Source: DASSFG01 sp035547915
GTDB lineage: Bacteria > Planctomycetota > Planctomycetia > Pirellulales > JAICIG01
DNA length: 64,000 nucleotides
Assembly: GCA_035547915.1 (NCBI GenBank)
Contig: DASZTS010000140.1
Span: 1 to 64,000 of the forward strand
Direction of reading: 5' to 3'
Made by a program: the position numbers and the translations under genes. Below, piece by piece: positions 41,833-51,205 of the stretch. The first letter of the stretch is position 1, and each line of letters starts with the position of its first letter. The notes beneath the pieces were generated by a model. It made no database searches. It was not told where the DNA came from and worked only from the letters and a program-made list of their open reading frames with translations.

Positions 41833-42073
41833 CCTGCTCGCGCGGTCCGTACCGATCGCAGATCTTGCAGCAGGCCAAGCTGCCGATTTTCCGTTCGACC
41901 GTCGCCTCGCCGAAAATGGCGCAGGTGAAGACCTTGATCTTCACGTTGCCCGCGCAACTCGGACACGCGGCGAGTCGCACTTCCGAGCCTAGATGTCGGC
42001 AGGAGTGGCTCAAGAAAGGCTGAGAAAGCCCGGACGTCGGAGCGAAGGCGTTCTCGTTGTAGAACGCCTTCAT
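41789..42073 (-). CDS. Small CxxC-rich protein
   Basis: ATG 42073 overlaps the membrane-protein stop as ATGA. The 94 residues carry CPSC, a central VFTCAIFGEATVERK stretch and CCKICDRYGP. Similar small cysteine proteins occur in planctomycete phage-like clusters. Its last residues overlap the convergent zinc-ribbon gene. Confidence 0.5.
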   Translation of the reverse strand: MKAFYNENAFAPTSGLSQPFLSHSCRHLGSEVRLAACPSCAGNVKIKVFTCAIFGEATVERKIGSLACCKICDRYGPREQATLGCSHERPRGRP

Positions 42074-42891
42074 GCGGGGCATTCCGATGGCTGACGCTCG
42101 TCTCCCTCGGTACCGTGTTCCGACAGCCGCCAACCGCAGGAACGGACGACGAGCAGCGTGGCGGCACCGACGAGCACCTGCGAACTGAAAGCAGCGGTCC
42201 AGAACGTGTAAATGCTCAGATCGAAGCTGCCGGTGATGTAAAAAGGCGGAACAATTCCGATGAAGATTCCGCTGGGTAGCAGGACCAGGAGCCGACGCAG
42301 CACACGCCCCGACCCCAAGGCGACCCAGAAGGTGGCCAGATCGACCGCCACCACGCAGGGCGCGATGGCGGCCACGAAGAAAGTCGACCGCACCCAATCG
42401 TGTTCCTGGAAATCGTGCCCCTCGAATGCCTTCTGAACCGACAGCGTGAAGGCGACGATCATCGTCACCCCGAACAGGTGAAAGAGCGAGAACTGCAAAT
42501 CACCCGCGGCCGGACGCGGCGACCGCGGCGCGATCAACGACAATCCCTTCTTCAGGCGACGAGCATGCAGAATGAAAAAGACGACGCTCGCCGGCACTAC
42601 AACGAGTGCGGTGATCGTGACCGATTGGTGTGGACTTGTCGCCACCGCGAACGCCGTGGCAGCCGCCAACAAGGCAAGTCCGACGATCGCACGGCAGAGG
42701 CGGAGCCAGCGTCGGCGTCTTGCGGAAGCACCCCACAGAGCCAGAAAGCTGGCCTCGGAAAACACCAGCCCGAGATAAAATGGCCTCGCAGGCTGTGGCC
42801 ACGACTGCCGTGACACGGCGAACGTGACCAAGCACAGAGCAACCAGGTGCAAGCCGATCAGGAGTCTGATCCTGCGTTTCACCGCAAACAC
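42070..42891 (-). CDS. Multi-pass membrane protein
   Basis: The 273-residue protein contains about seven hydrophobic segments, for example LLIGLHLVALCLVTFAVS, FYLGLVFSEASFLALWG, AIVGLALLAAATAFAV, ALVVVPASVVFFILHA, FFVAAIAPCVVAVDLATFWV and a C-terminal pair. A cytosolic arginine-rich loop (ARRLKKGLSL) and the LQFSLFHLF segment recall planctomycete proteins with LQFSLRTLF motifs. It is coupled to the CxxC-rich gene. Function unknown. Confidence 0.6.
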   Translation of the reverse strand: MFAVKRRIRLLIGLHLVALCLVTFAVSRQSWPQPARPFYLGLVFSEASFLALWGASARRRRWLRLCRAIVGLALLAAATAFAVATSPHQSVTITALVVVPASVVFFILHARRLKKGLSLIAPRSPRPAAGDLQFSLFHLFGVTMIVAFTLSVQKAFEGHDFQEHDWVRSTFFVAAIAPCVVAVDLATFWVALGSGRVLRRLLVLLPSGIFIGIVPPFYITGSFDLSIYTFWTAAFSSQVLVGAATLLVVRSCGWRLSEHGTEGDERQPSECPA

Positions 42892-42929
42892 CGCTTGGTC
42901 ATTGAGGCCCGGAACGACGTCGCTCTCTT

Positions 42930-43030
42930 AGAGCAACCGACAAAACCGTATCGAGCGTCCGAAAAATCGGCGTTTCACGGCCGATCTTTTGCCCGCGGCG
43001 CTCCGACTTCCGGGTTTTGCCAGCCTCTCT
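42930..43030 (+). repeat. MITE-like element, copy 2
   Basis: A 101-bp copy from AGAGCAACCGACAAAACCG to CGGGTTTTGCCAGCCTCTCT, whose ends pair over about 17 of 20 bases. The centre contains AATCGGCGTTTCACGGCCGA. It is directly followed by copy 3. Confidence 0.8.
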
Positions 43031-43031
43031 T

Positions 43032-43086
43032 AGAGCAACCGACACGACCGGATCGAGCCTCACGAAAATCGACGTTTCACGCTCGA
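43032..43086 (+). repeat. MITE-like element, copy 3 (half)
   Basis: Starts AGAGCAACCGACACGACCGG and keeps the central CGACGTTTCACG motif, then is lost in the coding sequence of the minus-strand gene ending at 43077. The TGA of that gene is contributed by the element's TTTCACG motif. Confidence 0.65.
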
Positions 43087-43550
43087 AGGACCTTCGCTTC
43101 CGCCCTGTTGATCGCCATCTCCACCAGACTTCGCGGCGGGTCGCGCGGGTCGATCGAGAACGCCAATCCCGTGGTGGCAGCGAGTATCACGGCCTTGGCG
43201 GTGTCGATTCGTCCAAGCTTGTCGTACTCCTCGCGCACCCAAGCGACGATCTCCTCGATGTGTTCTCGGCATCCGTCCACGCCCCAGACATTCATTTGCA
43301 GTGCCCGGCCATTACAGGTCCAGCAACCCGGCGCGCTACGCCCGAGTGCGATGAAGATGTCCTTCAGTTCCGTGCCGGGACCATCGTTTGGAATTTCAAT
43401 GACGGTGGCCGTTGGCATTGGTGGCTGCACGGGTGCCAAGTCGCAAAGACGTCGGACGGGCAATGCGGTTATATTCCTAACTGCCGCGCCGCACCGTTCG
43501 CAGTGATAATCGGCCGTTGTTCCCTCAATCAAAACCATTTTACAAAACAT
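43077..43550 (-). CDS. Small zinc-binding protein of the phage-like cluster
   Basis: ATG 43550 overlaps the upstream stop (TAATG). The 157-residue product has CERCGA near the start and CWTCNGRALQMNVWGVDGC in the middle, a spacing that could bind zinc, followed by a conserved-looking helical end (AVILAATTGLAFSIDPRDPP). This pattern recurs in planctomycete phage-like regions. The last codons and stop lie inside MITE copy 3, so the C-terminus may be altered. Function unknown. Confidence 0.55.
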   Translation of the reverse strand: MFCKMVLIEGTTADYHCERCGAAVRNITALPVRRLCDLAPVQPPMPTATVIEIPNDGPGTELKDIFIALGRSAPGCWTCNGRALQMNVWGVDGCREHIEEIVAWVREEYDKLGRIDTAKAVILAATTGLAFSIDPRDPPRSLVEMAINRAEAKVLRA

Positions 43551-44533
43551 TAAGATCCCCAGGTAATCGTACCGCCTGTCACGCAACACGGGATACAACC
43601 ACATTGGCCGGGCGATAAAGCTGCCGAGCCACTACCCGCGAGCTCGTCACAAGATATAAGCCGGCTCGTGCCACCGCTGCACGTCGAGAAGAAAGGCACC
43701 GGGGTACCGACGATTGAGATCGAAAAGCACGCGCCGACGGTGATCCGATAGCCCCATGTACTAGAACCATCCTCATTAATTGTGCAAACGACCTGGGCGG
43801 TCAATATAACCGAGAAAGTGCAAGCCACCTGAACGCCGATTTGCGCCGGGCCGGGCCAACACGAGCATCCGCAACCGCATTGCCCTTCGTCCGGTGTGAC
43901 AGCCATTCCGCTAACGCCGGCAGGAAACACCCACGATCCGCCAAAAACGTCCTGGCAATCGCAACAAGCACATAAAGATAAACAGTCGGTATCGTCGCAA
44001 CGGCAACCGCCAGATAAACTCAACGATGCTGTGATCTGCGGTAGTGGGCATAGCTTCGAGCGGTCACAGCAAAAACTAGCCGCTGTGAATTGGGAAGGAT
44101 CTACCGTGCAGGTGCCGCAAACGCCGTTCGAGAGAACAGGACCGGAAATCTTAGTAAAGGAGATCTCATCATCGCAACTTAAGTTCTTATCACTTTCCAG
44201 GGTGAACGAGAGATTGCAACCGGAAGCAATCGACGAGATGTAAAGTTGCCATGTGCCTTGCTTGGGACAATAAGACAGCGTCATCGACAACGAACCGCCG
44301 GTGAAAGGCTCGTTGAAGTTCCAAACGCAGGACGGCTGGTCGCCTACGGGATTGCTATTGTTCTCGGTCAGGGTTAAGAGATACCGAGATGGCTGGATGA
44401 CGTTCGTGCAGTTGCAAGCGTTCTGGCACCGTATATACGGCCCGTTGGCAATGTTAACCTGCATCGTGGTACATGTGCATTCGCACGGTCCGCAGCCGCA
44501 GCATGGATTGCAGACATTGAACCCCCAAGCCAT
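43550..44533 (-). CDS. Cysteine-rich (39 Cys) structural-like protein
   Basis: The 327-residue protein contains 39 cysteines by my count (12%), in clusters such as CNPCCGCGPCECTC at the N-terminus, CRCDDTDCLSLCACCDC in the middle and CGCIPCC near the end. Between the clusters the sequence is rich in serine, threonine and glycine with strand-like patterns. It could be an extracellular or virion surface protein held by disulfides or metals. It follows the 765-residue tail-like gene with only 3 bases between them, so it is in the same operon. No family recognised. Confidence 0.6.
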   Translation of the reverse strand: MAWGFNVCNPCCGCGPCECTCTTMQVNIANGPYIRCQNACNCTNVIQPSRYLLTLTENNSNPVGDQPSCVWNFNEPFTGGSLSMTLSYCPKQGTWQLYISSIASGCNLSFTLESDKNLSCDDEISFTKISGPVLSNGVCGTCTVDPSQFTAASFCCDRSKLCPLPQITASLSLSGGCRCDDTDCLSLCACCDCQDVFGGSWVFPAGVSGMAVTPDEGQCGCGCSCWPGPAQIGVQVACTFSVILTAQVVCTINEDGSSTWGYRITVGACFSISIVGTPVPFFSTCSGGTSRLISCDELAGSGSAALSPGQCGCIPCCVTGGTITWGS

Positions 44534-44536
44534 TTC

Positions 44537-46834
44537 TCAGCACTCCGCGGCGATCGCTTCGCCGCCTAGATGATTCCATGCCACGCGACCTTTCACCCCG
44601 GCCGAGAAATCGCCGTAGGGGGTGGAAATGGCTCCGTTCGTCTCGACCAGAATCGCTCCGAACGTACCCGGCGACGTGTTGTACACCGTGAGTTGACCGT
44701 CGGCGAACACGCCACCCTTGGCGACCGTCGCCCCCGCGTTCTGCACCCGAATCCCTCCCTGAAAGTCACTGGCCACAACGGTGAAGATCGAACCCGTCCA
44801 AACGATCGTGACCTGCTCGCCGTCGAGCACGGGCCAGTGACGCAGCGCGGCCTTTACAACCGGCAACTGATAGTCGCCGCTCTGCGGATTGGGCTTGATA
44901 GTCGATTGGTCGGACGGGTCGATCTGCACGTCAATCTCGGTCCATGTACCATCGCCCCCCGTGGGTACGTGCAAGGCGACCTGGCTGCCGCTAAGCCCTT
45001 CCGTGGGCGCGACGATGCCCACCAGGTGATCCCCCTGAATCGTCGCGGTGATGTAATAGCCGTCGCCGTCGTCCTGGCACATCACCCACGCGCCCTCGGG
45101 TACGCACCCGAAGAACTTGTTGAAGGCGGTGATGAGCGACCCGGCTTGTTCCTCTTCGTCGCCCGGCTCTTCGCCTGCTGGGACGCTGTAGACCTGCACG
45201 TTGTCTTCCGACGAACTGTCGTTTTCCACGTCGGCGACGGTCCTTCCCAGCACCGGCCGCGTTGCGGGGTTGGTCAGATAGAGCGGCAGCCATTCTCCGT
45301 CCGACTGGGCCACGCCATTGAGCCGGGATAGGTAAACCTTGTCTTCGGCCAGCCCCTCGCCGTTCGCCGCGGCGATCAGGCACGGCTCGAGATCGGTGTA
45401 CGCGGATTCGTCGGCATCCGGGGTAAAATCGCCTGCCGGGTTCGCTCGGACGACGACGGCCGGATAGAGCCCGTTCGCGTCCTTCTCGGAACTCGTCACC
45501 TGCACGAGCTGCATGACCCGCGGATAATTCGGCGTGGTTCGCCGGGCGAAATCGGGCGCAATAAAGTTCTCGTCGGCCAGGGACGAGCCGCCGCTGTTGG
45601 CACTGCCGCCGAAGCCCGCGCCGGTGTTCTCGATACCGGCCACCGAGGCGTCGGCGCGCGTGGCGGGCGAGATGACCGTGGCGAAGCGGTTGGGCGTCAG
45701 CGAAAGTTCCGTCATCCAGCCGTCGCCGAAATTCCGGTAGAGCACGCCCGAGACCTGGCTGCCGGGGGTGGCCAGATTCGCGGCGATGCCTTGGATGGCC
45801 ACCGAGCCGCGCGCGACCTCGAGCGTCTTCGCGCCGACCCATTGCACGGCCCGGTCTTCGGCGCGGGCCGAGAGTTCTCCTTCGTTGAGCAGATCGCCAT
45901 AGAAGTCAACCAGCGCGGGTGCATCGTCGTGCAGCGAGACGACGGTCCCCGCGACGCTGTTCAGATCGGTCGGCACGTCCTGCCAGAACTGCGCACCGAG
46001 TTCCAACCAATTACCCTCGCGCGGCGTGTCGGGCTCGGTGCCGAAGTGCTGGGGCTGTTTCGGGAAATAGACTCGGATCGTCTCGGGGATGCGGGTCGTC
46101 AGACTCCCGCCGGGAAACCGGTCGTTCAGCAATCGCGTGGCGTAATTGCCCACGGCCTCGATCAAGCCGGGCTGCGGCACGCCGAGATCGACGATCGAGA
46201 AGGCGTTGGTGATCGGGTCATAGGCCGTCGTCAGTTGCACGCGACCGAGCACGTCGTGCAGCGCCCGCCAGGCACTCACGCCGTGATAGCGAAGGTTCTG
46301 GGGTATGCCCGCCGGCTGATAGGGCAACCCCGGAAAGGCTCCCACGAGCGAATTGGGGCAGAGCCCCCACAGCACCTCGACGACGTCGCTCCAGGCATAG
46401 GGCTCGGCATCCAACGGGTTCAACGTGTCGACATAGAATTCGTCGACATCCTCGCCGACGATGGAGTCGGTCGGTGCGGCCGGTACGCGACAGTTGCAGG
46501 CGATGTTGCAATCGGTCTGCCGATCGAGGATGAAGCGGACGTCGCGGAGCGTGAGCAGATAGGCCCGGTCGACATCGGTGCGGCTGATCCCGCTGGCCGC
46601 GATCGCCGAATCGATATACAGAGAGAAGGAGACACTTTCGTCGTCGACGGTGAACGACAGAACCTGCGGCTCGTCGAAGTCCAACTCCTGCGCATCGCTG
46701 GAGAGCATCCAGACATAGCCCACGCCCGGTTCCGGGCCGATCGGGTTGAAGTAGCTCGTGGCCTGTCCCTGGCCCGGTGAATACTCCGGGTTATGGGCCA
46801 AGCAAAGCGTGCCACTGAGGCGAACTTCCGGCAT
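44537..46834 (-). CDS. Phage tail hub/baseplate-like protein
   Basis: The 765-residue protein follows the distal-tail-like gene at 3 bases. The N-terminal 90 residues form a beta-rich domain (VWMLSSDAQELDFDEPQVLSF). The middle (residues about 135-270) has LNPLDAEPYAWSDVVEVLWG and RYHGVSAWRALHDVLGRVQL, reminiscent of hub proteins in which a domain binds near the tail tip. The C-terminal half contains repeated beta-strand elements, a DDGDGYYITATIQGD segment and a final GAILVETNGAISTPYGDF domain, perhaps receptor-binding. The assignment comes from order and composition. Confidence 0.55.
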   Translation of the reverse strand: MPEVRLSGTLCLAHNPEYSPGQGQATSYFNPIGPEPGVGYVWMLSSDAQELDFDEPQVLSFTVDDESVSFSLYIDSAIAASGISRTDVDRAYLLTLRDVRFILDRQTDCNIACNCRVPAAPTDSIVGEDVDEFYVDTLNPLDAEPYAWSDVVEVLWGLCPNSLVGAFPGLPYQPAGIPQNLRYHGVSAWRALHDVLGRVQLTTAYDPITNAFSIVDLGVPQPGLIEAVGNYATRLLNDRFPGGSLTTRIPETIRVYFPKQPQHFGTEPDTPREGNWLELGAQFWQDVPTDLNSVAGTVVSLHDDAPALVDFYGDLLNEGELSARAEDRAVQWVGAKTLEVARGSVAIQGIAANLATPGSQVSGVLYRNFGDGWMTELSLTPNRFATVISPATRADASVAGIENTGAGFGGSANSGGSSLADENFIAPDFARRTTPNYPRVMQLVQVTSSEKDANGLYPAVVVRANPAGDFTPDADESAYTDLEPCLIAAANGEGLAEDKVYLSRLNGVAQSDGEWLPLYLTNPATRPVLGRTVADVENDSSSEDNVQVYSVPAGEEPGDEEEQAGSLITAFNKFFGCVPEGAWVMCQDDGDGYYITATIQGDHLVGIVAPTEGLSGSQVALHVPTGGDGTWTEIDVQIDPSDQSTIKPNPQSGDYQLPVVKAALRHWPVLDGEQVTIVWTGSIFTVVASDFQGGIRVQNAGATVAKGGVFADGQLTVYNTSPGTFGAILVETNGAISTPYGDFSAGVKGRVAWNHLGGEAIAAEC

Positions 46835-46837
46835 CGC

Positions 46838-48553
46838 TTAAGCCTCCTCCAACGGCTCGATCTCCGAGGGCATCAGGATGGGAATCCCCACCGGCGAAGA
46901 TGTCTCGGGATCGCCCTTGGCCCGATACCAAAGTTCCCAGCGGGCCTGGTAGAGTTTGTGGCCGAAGCAGAGCGTCGTCGGCTTATCGTCGGCGAGGAAC
47001 ACCTTTTTCAGCAGCTCCACGGGCTGCCCGCCGATCGACGTCACCTGCGGTGGATCGGGCATCTGGTCGATACGCACCCCGCGGCCGGTCATCACGACGT
47101 AATTGTCCGGCGCGCTCTGATATTCCGTCACATGATCTTCCCACCCTTGGGCGCCCGGATAGTAGTTCTGCGCGAAGCGATGCACGACGAAGTTCTCTGC
47201 ACGAACCTCGCGGGCCGCGCTCTCGAAGATCAGGTATCCGCCGCTGGCCGCTTCATCGGCAGGCAGGTCGGGGTTCTCGTCTTCTTCGCCGTCGCTGTCG
47301 TGCGTATCGTCGACGGGGATGCCGAGCGTCGCGATCGGCTGGTCCGATGGCGAAGCGCCGCCGAGGCAGATCGTGATCAGCCGGTCTTCGGCCGGATCGA
47401 AGTCGACGCCGGAGTAGCCCTTGTTACTCAACGATTTGGCGAGCGACGTCTGCCAAGCCTGCCAATCGTTCTCGGGGAGCGGCTGCCACATGCCAGAGTA
47501 GTTGAGCAACGCATCGGCCGTGGTCGTGAAGGTGAACGAGACGGAAATCGTGGTGGTGCGGTCATACAATTCGTGCTCCACCTCCATCGCAACGGGCAGA
47601 ACGGCCGGGTTGATCGCAATACCGCCCTGAGCGACCGCGTTTTGCAACTTCGTGACCCGGTCGTTGAGCAGCGTCAGGAACTTCGACACGGCCAGAGACT
47701 TGCGGAAGCCGGGCGCGACCTCGTAGGTGCAACTCAGCGTGCCCATCCAGAGCGGCAGCCCGGGCGTTTGCGAGCGGTAGGTGAGCTTCGCGTCGGCATT
47801 GACGATTCCCGGCGGGAACGGCGCCGCCCGAAACTCCTGGTCGACGATGGTGAAATCGATGCGGTTCTTGGCCTTGTTGATCGTGCGATTGTTCGATACC
47901 CGGCGGAAGCCGAACGGCAGCGCGAAGTTGAGCTTGTCCCAGGCGTTGTCGACGTTGAAGAGCACTTCCTGGAAGCCGTCGGGGTTGGCCGGTGTATTCT
48001 GCCCGTGGATGGCCATCACCTGGATGTAGCCGCTCGTCGTGCGGGCATCGACGAATCCGGCCTCGCCCACGGTGAAGCTCACTTCGTAGTTCCACGCCAT
48101 GAGCACGTCGTCCATGAAGAACGTGCTCAACGACTCGACGCATCGCGACACGTTGAATTCGATCTCCCAGTCGAAGACCCAGCAGATTTCGCCGTAGGGT
48201 CGCATCGCCAGCATCCTGGGCTTCGGCCCCCAGATGATGTCGGGGGTGATGAAGGTATCCCAGGCGGTATCGAAGCCGATGTCCTTGATGATCAGTTGTT
48301 GGCCGGGCGCGGTGAGCGCGTCCTGCATGGCGTTCATGTTGATCTGATGGACCAACTGGACGTCGTTCTGCATCACGCAGTCGAAACAGCGCATCTTGTA
48401 CTGAAGGTGCGTCACCACTCGGTCGGCCTCGTCGTAGACCGGCGTGCATTGAATGTCGATCTTGCGGAACGGCGAGAAGGTGTATTCGCCGTAGGTGATG
48501 ATGCCGTAGTTCGGCTGACCCGGCGGAAGTTGGATGATGGGTGTCGTTGGCAT
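46838..48553 (-). CDS. Distal-tail-like structural protein
   Basis: A 571-residue protein starting MPTTPIIQLPPGQPNYGIIT, with beta-rich sequence throughout and few charged helices. Segments such as CWVFDWEIEFNVSRC and FTVGEAGFVDARTTSGYIQV look like beta-sandwich tail proteins. An acidic interruption (DSDGEEDENPDLPADE) occurs near 440. It sits between the tape measure and the hub-like protein, the usual place of the distal tail protein in siphoviruses. Function is inferred from order. Confidence 0.5.
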   Translation of the reverse strand: MPTTPIIQLPPGQPNYGIITYGEYTFSPFRKIDIQCTPVYDEADRVVTHLQYKMRCFDCVMQNDVQLVHQINMNAMQDALTAPGQQLIIKDIGFDTAWDTFITPDIIWGPKPRMLAMRPYGEICWVFDWEIEFNVSRCVESLSTFFMDDVLMAWNYEVSFTVGEAGFVDARTTSGYIQVMAIHGQNTPANPDGFQEVLFNVDNAWDKLNFALPFGFRRVSNNRTINKAKNRIDFTIVDQEFRAAPFPPGIVNADAKLTYRSQTPGLPLWMGTLSCTYEVAPGFRKSLAVSKFLTLLNDRVTKLQNAVAQGGIAINPAVLPVAMEVEHELYDRTTTISVSFTFTTTADALLNYSGMWQPLPENDWQAWQTSLAKSLSNKGYSGVDFDPAEDRLITICLGGASPSDQPIATLGIPVDDTHDSDGEEDENPDLPADEAASGGYLIFESAAREVRAENFVVHRFAQNYYPGAQGWEDHVTEYQSAPDNYVVMTGRGVRIDQMPDPPQVTSIGGQPVELLKKVFLADDKPTTLCFGHKLYQARWELWYRAKGDPETSSPVGIPILMPSEIEPLEEA

Positions 48554-48567
48554 TGTTCTCTCCTACG

Positions 48568-51000
48568 CTAGATTCCGCCGATTCCCGCCCCAGGGGGCAC
48601 TCCCGGACCGGGCACGATGGGCTTGGGCGTGACGGGATTCGGTATGCTGCCGAAATCTCGCAAGTCGCCGTTGGGATCGAACGGACGCAACGGGCCGAGG
48701 AAGATGCCCATGATGTCGATCAGGGAGTTATCGGCCGCCTTCTTTTTCTTGGCGTCGTCGCGCTGCTTGTTGGCCAACTTCAGCGCATTGAGCATCGCCG
48801 ACAGGATGGGGAATTGTGAAGCGAAGGCGGCATTGAGGGCCGCTTCGATCACAGCTCCGTTGTCGGCCACCGCTTCGACACCGTCTACGATACGCTCCAG
48901 CAGCGGTGTCACCTTATCGAGGGCGAATTTTGAAAAGATATCGCCGATCCTGTCGAGCGCTCGGCTCAACCGCTCCCTCTCCGAGTAGTATTCGGCGAGC
49001 TGGGGGCCGATGTTCTGCGCCCGCTGCACGTCGTTGACGATTCGCAGGGCCGCGGCCCGCGCCTGGGCGACGGAAAGGGCCCCGCTGTAGGGCGCGAGTT
49101 GGTGAGCGGTCTTCATCCACGCCTGGTCGGCTGCTTGGGCCGCTTTGGCCAAACCGCTGATCGCCCGGGTGGCGACTTGTATCGTAGCCGCGAAGGCGAC
49201 TCCCACGGCGGCGCCGATCGGACCGAAAGATGCACCGGCGGCGATCGCGCCCCCTTCTGCGGCTCCGGCGGCAGCGACACCGCCTTCGGCCAGTTCGGCT
49301 TCGACGGGTGCGGCGGCGGAAGGGGCTGGGATCGGAGAAGAGGCGGCGGTCGGCGGGGGTGCGGCGGGGCGCGGGGCGTGAGGCGCGGTCGCCGCGGGGT
49401 TCGACCAGTAATCGTCGGCCGTCGATCGGCCATGTTTCTTCCGCTTGGCGTGATCCTGCTCGAAGCGATCGAGAATGTCGTTCTCTTCCGGAGTGAAATA
49501 GGCCGACTGTTCTTCGCCGGGCCTGGCTCCCTCGATGCCCGGCGTGCGCTCCTCCTTCGACCGCTCCAATTCCCGCACGGCCGACAGCAACTCGTCCAAC
49601 GTGTAGCCGAGCGACGTCAGCGGCTCCAGCGTCTGCGTGAGGGCCCTGGTCTCTTCCGGCAGCGGGCCGAGAACGGCGATGAGCCTTTCGAGCGCCGCCT
49701 GCGGGCTCGGTTGCGGCGCGGCACGGAAGCCGTTTGCGGTCGCCGCGGCCGGCGCTCGCGGTTCGCGTTCGGGAGCGTGCGCCGGAGCTTGGGGTGTCTC
49801 GGTCTCGCGCGGTTCGGGCCGATTCGCAACAACCTCGATCGGCTCGGTCGGCCGAGATTCGCCGGGCGATCTGATCGGTACGGCGGTGTCGTGGTTCTCT
49901 TCCGAGTTCCGGAAAACCTGGACGGGCGGACCCGGCTCGGCCGTCTCCGGAGCGGGCTCGACGGTTCGCGGATGCGGAGACGCGGGAGATGGTTTTGCCG
50001 CCGGTGGGCCGCTGCGCTGGTCTGCCGTCCGCATTCGGTCGAGAAGTTCATCCAGGGCGGAGAAGTCTGCCGCAACGGGCACGCTTGCCGCGGCGGACTC
50101 GTCGGTTGAGGCAACCTGGATGCCCGCGGGGCGTTCTCGCCGGCGTTCGGGCTCTGGCCTTGTGCCGGGTGGCGAAGACTGCTCGATGACGATCGGCGCC
50201 GGCGCGCGTGCGAATTCGTTGGGCTGCGGCCGGGCGCTAGACGCACCGGGCTGTGTCGCGACGGTGGGCGTTGGCTGCGATGGAGGTGTCGGCGCGGTGG
50301 GCGTCTGTACCGGCGGCTGTTCGCGCTCTTCCGACTCTTGCGGCGCGGGCACGACGGACCCCGCCGAGGTTTCGGCCGGTGTGGTCGGTACTGTCTGTTG
50401 CGACGGCGCGGGCCGCGCCGGTTCTTGCTCGGTTTCGTCGCCGGCGGACTCGCGTTTTTTGGCCTCTAATTGGATCTGCCGGATTCGGTTGCCGGCGATC
50501 ACCAACGGCTCGATGATGTGCACGAAGCTGCCGATCGCCTTGCCGACGACGGGAAGCTCTTGCAGGTCGTGGACGACCTCGCCCAACAGCTTGGCGAAGA
50601 GGTTTTCTTTGGCCTCGTCGGCTCGGTCGTCCCGCGGAGGGCGCGGTCGACGTTGAGCGGCTCCGCGATCTGGCGGGCGCGGCGGGGCGTTCTCTCCCAC
50701 CGTCTGGCGCGAACGGGGCCTCGTGGCGCCGGTGCGATCGGCGGGCGCGTGCCGCTCGTCGCCGTCTTCGGCCGCTTCGTGGGCAGGTCTTTCCTTCTCG
50801 GCCCGCGGAGCCGCGGAGGACGTTGCGGCCGACCGCGGTGCCGGTGCCGATTCGTCACCCTTGGCGGCAGCCGAGCGATTCCGCAAGGCGGCGCCCGGAG
50901 CGGCGTCGGGCGGCGCGGACGACTCGCGACCGGTCTGGCCGGGCGGAGGCGCGGCGGGGCCTTCATCCCCGAAGACGAAATCAGACGGTCCGTCGGCCAT
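48568..51000 (-). CDS. Tape-measure-like protein with a long low-complexity N-terminus
   Basis: The protein has 810 residues. The first 560 are strongly biased to proline, alanine, glutamate and arginine, with only short ordered pieces (FAKLLGEVVHDLQELPVVG, LERLIAVLGPLPEETRAL). The C-terminal 240 residues contain a small-residue hydrophobic stretch (AAAGAAEGGAIAAGASFGP followed by AVGVAFAATIQVATRAI) and a helical domain ending in a proline/glycine-rich tail, as in tape measures that cross the membrane. Position and length suit a tape measure, although an extended disordered N-terminus is unusual. Confidence 0.55.
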   Translation of the reverse strand: MADGPSDFVFGDEGPAAPPPGQTGRESSAPPDAAPGAALRNRSAAAKGDESAPAPRSAATSSAAPRAEKERPAHEAAEDGDERHAPADRTGATRPRSRQTVGENAPPRPPDRGAAQRRPRPPRDDRADEAKENLFAKLLGEVVHDLQELPVVGKAIGSFVHIIEPLVIAGNRIRQIQLEAKKRESAGDETEQEPARPAPSQQTVPTTPAETSAGSVVPAPQESEEREQPPVQTPTAPTPPSQPTPTVATQPGASSARPQPNEFARAPAPIVIEQSSPPGTRPEPERRRERPAGIQVASTDESAAASVPVAADFSALDELLDRMRTADQRSGPPAAKPSPASPHPRTVEPAPETAEPGPPVQVFRNSEENHDTAVPIRSPGESRPTEPIEVVANRPEPRETETPQAPAHAPEREPRAPAAATANGFRAAPQPSPQAALERLIAVLGPLPEETRALTQTLEPLTSLGYTLDELLSAVRELERSKEERTPGIEGARPGEEQSAYFTPEENDILDRFEQDHAKRKKHGRSTADDYWSNPAATAPHAPRPAAPPPTAASSPIPAPSAAAPVEAELAEGGVAAAGAAEGGAIAAGASFGPIGAAVGVAFAATIQVATRAISGLAKAAQAADQAWMKTAHQLAPYSGALSVAQARAAALRIVNDVQRAQNIGPQLAEYYSERERLSRALDRIGDIFSKFALDKVTPLLERIVDGVEAVADNGAVIEAALNAAFASQFPILSAMLNALKLANKQRDDAKKKKAADNSLIDIMGIFLGPLRPFDPNGDLRDFGSIPNPVTPKPIVPGPGVPPGAGIGGI

Positions 51001-51018
51001 CCCTGGCGATCCTCTCTT

Positions 51019-51190
51019 TCACTCCGTCGGCCGCCTGGGCGCGACAGGCGGCAGGGGCGGCGAAGGTCGAGGCCTCGGTGTGGCGGCACCGGGCGATGTC
51101 TCAAAACCTTCCGCCGCCCCGCCCGGCCAACTCGACATCAGCGCATCGTGGAGCGTCTGTTCAGATAGTTCATTCGCGCGATCGAGCAAG
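51019..51190 (-). CDS. Possible short ORF between chaperone-like gene and tape measure
   Basis: A frame opening at TTG 51190 encodes about 56 residues beginning LLDRANELSEQTLHDALMSS and ending in a proline-rich tail (PRPRPSPPLPPVAPRRP). It is in the frame next to the preceding 91-residue gene but opens only after that gene's stop, so it is not a frameshift product. No ribosome site is evident. Confidence 0.3.
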
Positions 51191-51205
51191 GCAACACGTC
51201 ATCGA

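Noticed and set aside
49099..50109. Long plus-strand frames opposite the tape-measure-like gene
   Set aside because: High GC and proline/arginine bias of the minus-strand gene leave antisense frames open; no independent coding signal is visible.
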